Shown here in pieces: positions 48,601 to 60,600 of a stretch of 64,000 nt of DNA. Within the stretch, counting starts at the first letter, position 1. Each line of letters opens with the position of its first letter. Position numbers and translations under genes: made by a program. Below the pieces are notes generated by a model. It was not told the DNA's origin and made no database searches. It was given only the letters and a program-made list of their open reading frames with translations. This DNA comes from an uncultured Christensenella sp. (GTDB lineage: Bacteria > Bacillota > Clostridia > Christensenellales > UBA1242): NCBI GenBank assembly GCA_949282135.1, contig CASDOR010000009.1:54860-118859 (forward strand), read 5' to 3'.

Positions 48601-51600
48601 TCCAGAGTACCATCAGTATCCTTCTCTTCTTCAACTTTTTCCCAAACTTCTATACGCACCTCAGGAACAGCAACTGTCCAGCCAACAAATATATTTTTCC
48701 CATAGTAAACTTGTAAATCATTTTTTGCATATCCAAAACGTGCAAGTTCAGTATTACTTGTACCACTATTTTCATCAAGTAATAAGTAATAAGATTGCAC
48801 ATAATAACCTGGATTACTTATTGTTGCCATGCCCTCAACTATACTATCCTCAAACCCTTTAGAAGCCCCAACTACACTTCCTTCTTCACCACCAAGTTCT
48901 GCATCATAAATATGTTTTGAATAAGCATCACCATACATTACTTTTATCTCATAATATCCTGTGTCACTTATTGCTGGTCCATGATAAACTCTTACTATAA
49001 ACGTACTTGCAAGTTGAAGTAAATCAGTAACTATCTGTCCATCTACACTAATCCCATTATCTCCTGGCACATTTGCTGAGGAAGTAGCGTTGCCTGTATG
49101 CGTTGTGATATGCGCCAAATCCCAAGGTTCAAGTCTATCACTTGAAACAAATAATGAATAGATATCACTTTTACTACTATCTCCGAGGAAAGCAACAACT
49201 GTTTGTGTAATTTCATAACCATCATTTGGACTATTACTATCTCTTCTCAAAATCTCAATGCTACTATTTGGATCTAAATATCCACTATCAGCAATAAATC
49301 CATTCCCGTCAAGCACAATCTGTCCAATAATTGTACTTTCATCACGTAAGTATAACATAGGATATAATCCATCGCTTTGGCTTTGATCGGTATCTAATTT
49401 GTTGTAAAGATACATAGCATTGCCGACTCCACCTTCCTGGACGTTATTATTCTCTAAAATTAATTTGTCTACTTTAACTGGACTAAGAGAGAATATTGTC
49501 CCTTCTGAATATGTAGTGTGACCCATGATAGTTACACTTTGATTTGTATCTCCAATAGTAAAATCTATGTTGTCACCTACATAAATTGCTCCGCCTCTAC
49601 CATTATCGCCAGAATTACTTGTGTATGCCTTGTTGCTGGTAATTGTTGCATTAACAATTTCAACTTTAACACTTGATACTAGAGTTTCTCTATTTGCAAT
49701 ATAAATAGCACCACCATCACCGCCAAGCAATGTAGAGTTAGTTGAAATTATAACATTACTACCAGAGCTTTGTCCTATATTAAATTCCACACTACTGCTA
49801 ACATTTCTAATAGCAATCGCACCACCATATGTTGCCATATTTCCAGTTATCTCAGCCCCACTACCTAGAGACACTGAACCATAAGAACAAATTGCCCCAC
49901 CATACGTTGAAGTTGAAACAGCATTATTTTCATTATTTCTAAGTATCACATGTCCAAACGTAGAAAGACTTGCATTTTTTGCAATACTAATTAGAGTACC
50001 ATTTGACCTAATGCCACCTGCACCTTGATAATTTGTTTGTGTCTTTAAGTTAATCAAGTTTGGATCTGACGATGCACCTGCACTATTTACCCAAACCGCA
50101 CCACCATCTATTATAAGAGATCCACTGCCTGTAATGTTTATAATAAGCGATGATTTTGAAAAATTATTTTCTGGCTCAGGGATCATAATTAAATCCCCAT
50201 CAAAAGTCCTACCTTTCTTAATAGTAACTGTCCTGTTTTCTACATCCCAAGTTTCTTCACCGTCTACTTTATACCCACCATTAACTATGTACAGTGTACC
50301 ATTAGTTGCCATATATCTAAGAGCAGAAGCCATGTTATATACCGACACACTTGGAGCATCAATTTGGTCTCCTGTAGAAGTAGTAAGATAGAATTTATTT
50401 CCATCTTCTCTAAGACTATCATAATACATACTCTGTGTTTGAACATCAACAACAATGTTAAAGTAAACATCTGCATAACCAGGATTTCTAGAATTATCAG
50501 GTCTAAACACTACAGTAGCTTCATTTTCACCAATGTTTTCAAATTGAATTGTCGAATTTGCCCATTCAAAGCTTCCATAAATTTGCACTCCATTATCAGT
50601 AGCAATTCCACCTACCAATTCAGGCATATTTCTAAGAGCCTCAGAATATGTCACCCCATATAATACGGTATCTTCAACACTAGGTTTGTTTTCCTCTGTA
50701 ATTGTTACCGTTCTTGCCTCGATACTAATTGTTCTCATGTCGCAGTAACCATTTGAGTCGCTATATGGATAATCTCCTTCAATCCTAACTACATTACCTA
50801 AATTATTTTTAAATCTAAAGTATACAAAAATTGTTGCATTGTCCTCACTAGGCATAATGCTACCCCAACTAGATTCTGGAATGTCCGAATACTTTAAAGA
50901 ATCATTATTTGAAACATAGTATTCGGCAGTTATTCCAGGAGCATTAATTTGTAAATCTATTGTGTGCTCATCTCCGTCATATTCTCCTATATAATCTGAC
51001 GCAGTATAGAAAGAGGTAGGCTCAATATATTGAGGTCCAACATATATTCCTCGGCCATTTCCACCAGTACCATCAACATCAATATAAATTGTATAATCAT
51101 TTGTATCTAAATAGTAACTATCTGCTGTAAAATTATTTCTTAAACTTGAATCCTTAATATACTCGCTAATAATACCTACTTGTGTTTTTGTTGCAGTATT
51201 AGACTTACCCCTATAGTATACACCTATAAGAGCATTTGAAGAAAGTTCCTCATACACTTCAAACATTTCTGGAGTCCCTTGTAAAGACAATGAATTGTAA
51301 ATCAAAACATTTCTTTCTCTTTCTGGATTTGCGGAACTACCAAGAGTATAAACTCTATTATCTTGTATATAAATATCTCCACCTAGATACAAAAGTCTTC
51401 CCTCTCTTGTATCTCCCACTATATTAGTTTTTTGTGCAAAAACAGCAGCTCCTGCATTTTGCTCTGCATAATTTTCTACTATTCTACCGCCACGTAAAAT
51501 TACCTGTGCGTTGTTAATGAAAATTGCTGTTGCAGTGCTACTTTCATCACCCTCGCTTGCACCAATTAGTTGAATTGAATTGTAAGAAATCTCACCATCG

Positions 51601-54600
51601 TCAACTAATAAATTACTATAAGTATCTGCATAAATTGCACCACCATTATTAGCCTTATTTTCTGAAATTAAGACGTTTCCCATAATCTCAGCAAAGGAGT
51701 ATTGACCTAAGTAGAAGGCTCCACCTTTTGTTTCATAACCCGTATAATGATAGCTATTATTATCTATTTCATATGCACCATTACTCGTAAATTTACCACC
51801 TGAAACAATTAGTGTTGCATTTGCATTTTGCGAGCCTGTTAAATAAACTACAGAACCATTATTAGCATAGTTGCCTGTAAAAGTGCCACCATCTACAACA
51901 AAATTACTACTTTGAAGTGGATTAACACTAATTACACTATTCGCGCTACTTGAAATAAACGAACCGATGTTTTGTACGTCTAACCCATTTTCATTTGAAG
52001 CATAATAAATAGCACCACCTAAACTCTCTGTCATAGTAGCTGGGTCTCCAGACTCAACCGCTTCATAGTACCCAGCAATATTATTTGAAATTGTCCCACC
52101 ACTGATTGTAAGAATACCACCAGTTGAATATATAGCACCTCCCATTCTTGATGCAATATTAGAATCAATTTTTCCACCACTAATTGTTAAACTTGTTAAT
52201 GTACTTGCAAATATAGCGCCACCTTTTCCGCCAGACAAACTAATTGTGTGATTATCTCTAATCATACTCGTAAGTGAAGCATCTGAATAAGTCCTAATCT
52301 CACTAGCACTCGCATATTTATCAGTTGCCAAGTTAAACGCTCTAGCAAAGTTATTTGTTATACTTACGTTGTCGTCAATAATCAAAGAAGCTAAAACATC
52401 TGACACCCCACTAGTAGCATCGTTATTTGTTCCAAGAACTATAGCCCCACCAATTGTTGCCTCATTATTATATAAGGAACTACTAGTCAAATACAACTCT
52501 CCCTCTGACACATAAATTGCTCCACCTTCGCCACCAACATAAGTATTGCTTCCAATAGACGCATCCACCGCAGAGTTATCAACAAAAGTTGCATTCGAAA
52601 TATTTAATGTCCCTTTTGAATAAATTGCACCTCCATAAATAGCTTCATTACTTGAGAACACACCTCCGGTGATATTTGCAACCACATCGCTATCAAGATA
52701 TATCCCCCCTCCAGCGACACACAAAGTCGAAGCATCATTGCTAGTATTATTTGCATTACTTGTAAAAGTTCCACCTAAAATGTTAACCAAACCACTTTCC
52801 GCGTAAATTACAGCACCAAACCTAGCAAAATTTGAGTGGAATAACCCCCCATTAATTTCGACTTCTCCAGTTGTATTCATAAACCCACCATTATAAGAAT
52901 AACCACCGACTGTATTGGAATAATATGATCCACCGTTTATTACAACACTACCTGCGTTATTAATAACACTTCCACTTCTAGTTACATTTGAAGTAGTACT
53001 TAAGTTGTTATTTCTTATAACAGTACCATCGTTTAGAATTAGTTCTCCACCCTGTTTAACCTCTATCATAGATTCTGTAAACGAGTTTGCACCACCATCT
53101 AATGTTATGTCATTAAGTTCAAGCCTTCCACCATTTTCAATCACAATACTAGACACATTGCTACTATTTTCATACCTTTTAATTGTTACGTTACCACTGC
53201 TTGCAAAAACTTCATCTGTAATTTGCCATGTTCCAATTAAAATTATTTCTCCGCCATCACGCACTAGCTCTAGAGCATGCTCTAATGTCTTAACTGGACG
53301 AGTAGCAGTTGCTCCGGTGTTAGTATCATCACCATTTGTTGGGTCAAAATAAATTGTACTTAGTCTCTCCCCACCAGAACTTGCAGTTTGAGCTACAAGG
53401 TAAAACATATTAGATAAATTCTCATAGTCTTGAATTGTCGAATCTACCGCGCCTACAACTTCTAAGACTACACCAGAATTATCTACAACAACAATATTAT
53501 CTTTGTTTTCCTCGATTCTTGATATAATTGCATTGTTAATTTCTGTTGTAAGCCCATCAATCTCATCTGGGTTACCAAGTTCATTTAGAACTTCACTATA
53601 TATTACCTCTAAATACTCTTCAGCAAAAACCACAACAGAGTTATTACTGCCTATGCTATAGTCTACAACCTTTATATTTACCGTAGACACACTATCCAAA
53701 GTCTCAGTAATAGTCACAAAAGTTCTTAAATTATTTAATGTATACCTTACCTCAATAGGCGACAAAATATTAACTCTACCACTTAGTAGAATGTTTGAAC
53801 AAGAGTATATTATTTGACTAAAAGGACTTTCTATTCCACTACTTACAGGTAAAGCAAAACTTCCAATACCAGCACTATCTGATGAAGCAAATATACTAGA
53901 ATCTTCTACGCAAAGTTGAATAGTTGCATTATCAACACCAGCAACACTTCTATATGGCTTTAGAGCCACCTGCTCATACAATTTTATTCCAGCATTTGAA
54001 TTAACATAATTATTACCTACTTCACTACCTGTAAGATATACAATAACCTGCCTATTTTGAAAATCTTGAACACCAGTAATAGCTATTCCAGCACCAGCAC
54101 TAAGAGAGTCACTCTTAGTCGATTTAATATAGTTACTACTGATCTCACTATTAACAATGTTTGAATCATGAGAAGTCCCAGCTATAGCAACTCCAGCGCC
54201 CAAGAGAAGTAAGTCATCCCTTTCTGTTTCCCCTGTAAAAACAATACCATTGTTGACAACTTCCACATTATTTAGACTTACTATGCCTGCATATATTCCT
54301 GCACCATACGAATCATTCTCACCATCACTAAAAATCATATTAGAAGAAATTGTTGAATTGTTAATTGTTAGTGGTCTTGTTTTATGAACTTGACTAATAC
54401 TATTTGAATTTAAATTGAGCACAAATATACCAGCTCCACCATAACCAAGTCCAGCAATGTTAATAGAACTATCCTCTGGAATAGAATCTATATTTCCTCT
54501 AACTACATTACCGGAAACCAAAGCATAGTTCAATGTAAAAGGTGCTGTAGAGAAAATTCCGCCACCGTTTAAAACTGCCTCATTATTTATAATCTCTATC

Positions 54601-57600
54601 ATGTTGTCACTACTTTGTCCAAAGGCATCCGCGTAAATTCCATATTCTTCAATAAAAATACCACCACCCTGATAAGCATAATTATCTTTAATTAATGCAC
54701 TATAGGTCGTTTCAAGAGAATAGAAATAAACACCTCCACCCTGCTCAGCCGTGTTCCCCTCAAGAATCATATCATGTATAGTCAACTTGTTAAATCCAGT
54801 GACTGCTACCCCCCCACCATATTTTGCACTACAGTTACTAATATTTAAATTCATTATATTAATCGAAGAGGTCGTATCATTTCTATCGCTAACGTCAACA
54901 CTTGATGAAAAACTAATCGCCCCACCGTAATATTCTGATGAGCAATTATTAGCAGTGAAATTATAAATGTTAATAGCAGGTCTCATTCGAGTCGCTGAAA
55001 CTCCACCTACAACCCCCTCAGCAGTCCTTGTACTCAATACTCCACCGCCAGTATAAGGAACTCTAACATTTTGTGATTGAGTGTCAACTATTACATCTTG
55101 AAGTTCTTTTGACCCATCATCAGCCCTTTCGTCATATTCTGGAGTATCAGCCCCTTCTCTTAAAACATATCTGCAATTTTCTGCTTGAAGTGAATAAATA
55201 GTAAGAACAACATTACCAACAACACCAATTGCAGGAGCCTCTATTCCTAAATGGTTAACAAACTTTACTCCGTCATAAATAATTTGCTCTGCACTACCTT
55301 CCGCCGCCCTTCTGTACTCAATTATTGGATATTCACTCTCAATGTTGTTTCCGTCAAGAATTAATTCCCCACTCATAGTTGATGAACCAAGAGTGATAAC
55401 CGTGTTATTGAAAGCATAAAACATTGGAGCATCAAACGCAGAAAATCTCTTTATAGTTATAGTTTTGTTGTCGCTCACCGACAAATCAACACCGCCACTC
55501 ATTTGCGACATCATATAAATGACACCATTATCACTCATTTTGTCAATCATGTCATTAAATCCAGTCCTAGACGACGTAAATGTAGCAATCGCATTTTGCC
55601 CAAGGTCCGCATCTTCACTTGACGTAAAGAACATTCTCGTACCTGAAGCTTCTTTAAAGTATACCTCTGTATACCCAATGACCTCAATTAGCATGTTGAA
55701 GTTTACACTAGTGTAGCCTTCTAGGTTATTTGGAGTAAACACCATTTCAAATACTTGCTTGCCAGCCTCTGTTGGTACATAACTTTCATTCGCAAAACTA
55801 AATACACCTGCAATTCTTTGCCCAGACAAGTTTGTCGCAACACCACCAGTAATTACAGCCCCACTTACCGGCATATTAACAAGAACATTACTGACTGTTG
55901 GAAGTTCAGAAATGTAAAGTGAGTTTACAGAACCCAGTACTACAAGTGCCTCACCCTCTACTGTCTCTCCTCCGTCTACAGCAATTCTATAGTAAACTGT
56001 TGTTACCCCAGCATTTTTTATCTCAACCTCATCTGTGTAATTTTGCCCATTAAGAGAGTAAGTTATAGTGTAATTTGATGTAGGATATGCAACCTTTACC
56101 TCAATATTTGCACTCCCAGCCTCTTCTATCTCACCATAAAAATCAGAAACCGTGTATACAACCCCAGTTGTCGCACTCACATCTGCAATGTAAATAGTAT
56201 TCTCAGTCCCATCATATTCATTATTTATCTTAAAATAAAGTGAATTGTCCTCGCTATCGCTAAAGAATTTTGAATAATCACGACTATTAATAATGTAACT
56301 TCCGTCACTTTCTACAACTGCCCTGTTATTACTCTCAATACTTATACCAATATGTGAAGTACTACTTAAACTACCACTCAAATTAAGTATAACACTTCCT
56401 GTCAAATAAACGTTGGTGCTGACTTCGTCCATTGTGTTTTCGTCAACAATTATCTCTCTTGATAATTTGAGTCCTCCACTCTCAATATACATCCCATAAC
56501 CATTACCTCCAGTAATACTAATATCTATAAGGTCGTGTTGCCCACCATTAATGTAAAAAGCCCCACTACCACTATTTCCACTAAACATAATATCATTGAA
56601 GTATCCAGTCTGTGCCCCATTACCATTTCCTGATGCTCCAATTGATACCCCTGCACCAAAAAGTGCACTGTTAAGATTAAACTCACTTCCAAGCATCATG
56701 ACTGAGTTGTTAGCCCCACTTTGAATAAATACACCACCGCCATAACTACCTGCTGTGTTTAAATTAAAGCTACTATCTTCAAGTGTCAAACTTCCTACAA
56801 CTACCGCTATCGCTCCACCATTTGTCACCGCCTCGTTTTCTTCAAAATCACCACTGACAAAAATCTCTACATTTGAGTTGTTATATAAAAATCCTCCATT
56901 AGAAGCTTTGTTCTTTCTTGCCTCAACATTTTTGATACTTAGCTCTCCCTCGTTTGCAACACCACCGCCAAGTACACTTTCATTACCATTCTCAGTAAAA
57001 ACACCTCCGTCAATAATCAAATTTCCATCATTATATATCGCTGCCCCAATGCTACTTGCATCATTTCTTTCAAAAACCGTACCATATAATACAAGTGTCG
57101 ATTGGTCATAAGCAAATATAGCACCACCACTTGTCCCAGCACTATTTTCCGTAAACCTACTAGGATTACTACTATCTCTGTCAACAAGCATAAACGCACC
57201 ATTGTTTGACACGTTTGTCATACCGCTAAGATATACAGCACCTCCACTTACGCCTGCACTATTACCTTCAAAAATACTTGAGGTTATATAAATGCTTTCA
57301 CCATATACAGCACCACCATTTTCACTTGCCTTGTTGTCATAAAATGAAGAACCCACAAACTCTGTCCTATCATACGTCCTAACCGCACCACCATTTTCTG
57401 CTTCATTTCCACTAAACTTACAATCTTCAAAAATAAGTTGAACCCCACGTCTATTGTTCCCATTCAGCCCAACATAAACTGCACTACCCTCATTACTTGC
57501 GTTCCCAGTAAAAGTACAACCGGAAATAGTGTAACTATAATTTGCCCCCTCAAAATATAGCCCTGCACCATTGTAGCCATTTGCACTGTTGTTTTCAAAC

Positions 57601-60600
57601 ACACAATTTCTAACTATACTATTAGGATTATTTATCAAAATAAGCCCAGCATTCACACTTCCTGTCCTATTTACCACCGCGTTGTTTGCAAACCTCACCC
57701 CATCAAACACAAAACTACTAGTCCCAGAAACAAGCCTACTTACAGTTGTTGTCCCCTCAATACTCCCACCAGTCATATTAAGATTAACAAATGCGTTTGC
57801 AAAAATCACACTACCGCTAGCATCATCTATACTGTGCCCCTTAATTACAACATTATTAAGATTTACGACGGAAGCATTTTTGTCTTTGCCCTCAAATACT
57901 AAAATCGCCTGCATATTTCCATTACTATTTATCGAAACATTATTCTCTATTGTCACCCCATCAAAAGAAATATCATCTACTCCGCTATGACGTATAAGAC
58001 TAATTGTAGACCCAGAATCTATTTGATTCCCAATCATTTCACAATCCGCGTAAGAGACACTATTTTCACTTCCAGCCGATGCCCATCTAGATTTTATATT
58101 AACTAACGCTCCTCTTACCTCTGACCCTGAACTAGAATCACGTAACCTAAAAATATTATTATTTAATTTTAATTTTTCAAAATTTATTCCAATATTATAA
58201 TCAGGCTGACCATCCTCCCCTGTACCAAGAATAGATAAAATACCAAAGTTCTGATAGCTGTCAGTCGTTCCTAAGTCAATTGTATTCCCACTCACACTAC
58301 TATCTTTCATTGTAAATAAAAAGCCCCCATTTTTAGTAGGATTAATATAATACATAATTGGCCTTGTCCCAACATTATTATCTACATTGGAATTTTCAAA
58401 TATAACATTAAAACAATCTATAAACAAAATAATAGCACTTGCATAATTGTAATCTCCTATTGTTTCATTTTCTGTAAAATTACTTCCCTGTATGTTAACA
58501 GACTCAACACTATAACAATAAAGTGCAGCACCAGTATTTCCCTTATTACCATTAAGATCACAATTTATTATATTTAATTCCTTATTCGAACGAAGATAAA
58601 TACCACCAGGTTTATATGATTCTATTGCTGTCGATATATTGTTTAAAATTATGCTATTTTCAATATTGATTATTGCCTGAGCATCTATAATCGCAAGAGC
58701 TGCCCCACTTCCAGAAAATCCCATTGACAAATCAGAAACGTTGTTTACAATCTCAGAATTTGTTATGTCAACTGAGTCTAAGCTACCATAAAAATAAAAC
58801 GCAGTGCCAGCATCCCCTGTGTTTCCATCTGCAACACAGCCATCTATCGTGACACTTGAATCGTTAGAAGCTCTAAAAAGCCCTGCTCCACCTTGACCTA
58901 AAACGACATTACTAGAAAAGTTTGATCCTTGAATATTTAAGTCGCCACAGCCAGAGATATAAAGTCCTCCTCCATTACTATTTGCAACATTACCCTCAAA
59001 ATTAGAACCAATAATATCAACATCAATTTTCACATTTCCTAAAGACATATTGACAGCCCCACCACTACCTCTTGAATCATTATTTATAAAATGACAACCA
59101 TTTATTTCAACCTTTGCTTCTAAGTCAGGTCTATTTGCTAAAAAAGTAGCATTAAAATCTATATAGACACCTCCACCTACACTTGTTGCATTTGAATTTT
59201 CTTGGAAAGTACAACCAGACAGTAAGACCTGACTATTACCAAACCTTATAGCCCCACCCCAGGCACCACTCTTATTCGATTTATTACTATAAAAATTACT
59301 ACTTACTGCAGAAAAATTACAATCGGCAACAGTAATAGCTGCTCCGCCCTCATTTCCATTACTTCCTGAGTTTACATTATTATAAAAGTTGCTATTAGTG
59401 ATACTAACATCACCTACTGCAAATCTTAAGACAGAAGCACCAGACACGTTATCATAGAAATTACTATTATTAACTTCAATTGACCCAAAATATCTACTAG
59501 TAAACACACAGTATGTATCGGACGTATAAACATTGTTATATGCTGTCATGTTATTGATAACAAAATCACCCGCTCTAGTTGAAGGGCTTCCCGCACCTGT
59601 AACTAAAAACCTTCCGCCGACATTGTTGTAAAACTCAACGTTACTGATAGTCATAGTCTTGTCATCAGTAATACCTCTATGAAAGCTAATATTTATAAGC
59701 CCACTAAGGTCATGGAATTTACTATTGCTTATATTAAGACTTCTCACGTTATTTAAATCAAAACTATTAGTACTTACTTTGTCCTCTCCAAAATCACAAC
59801 GGTCAATTGTTATATCAAAGTAACTTTCCTCGTATAAATCACTTGAGGACAAAAGCCCACTTGTAGTCAATATTCTACCTGAAAACTCACTTGTATTAAT
59901 AAAACTACAATTGGTCATATTAAGGCTCACCTGCAAGTGAGAATCTGATGAAGCTAAAGCAAAAAAAACCCCTCCATCAAAAAATTCAGTAATATTACCA
60001 TTCCTTTCAAAATTACAACTATCAATTAAAATATTTGCAACATCTACAAGTCTAATACCATGCCTATGTGGATTTGTTATATCACAATTGCTAATATTTG
60101 CATTATTAAAATCATACAAACTAATCTCGCTATGCACATCGCCAGTCGAATTAGAAAAATCAACATTATCTAAAGAAATATCAACATCTGAGGTATTAGT
60201 TGTCCCATATTTCAAGATATGAAATATCATTCTATTGTTATCATTACCAACAACCTCAAAGTCATTAAAACTAATGTTATTAAACTCTGCTATCTGAGAA
60301 ATCGCCATAACCCCATAAGAAGTACTACTTCCACCATTAACTGAACAATTAGATATTGTAGTTCTCATTGCCTTATCAACTAAAAGGAGTCCGGAATTAG
60401 CAAAAGAAGATTTACAATTTGTAAAAGTACTATTTGTGAGAGTAAACCCCTGCCCCTCTGCCGTACTCTCTCCGATATAAAATGCATAAATTAAATTAAG
60501 GGATGAAGTGGAATTGTCCACAAACTCCAAATTATCAAGAGTCAATTCATTAATATAACCAGCCTCTATAACGCGTCCTGAACCACTACCTGACGTAAAA

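Noticed and set aside
34000..48700. Possible nucleotide repeat array or transposon remnants within the giant gene
   Set aside because: The recurring sequence encodes a regular beta-domain array in one open frame; there are no inverted ends or target duplications.
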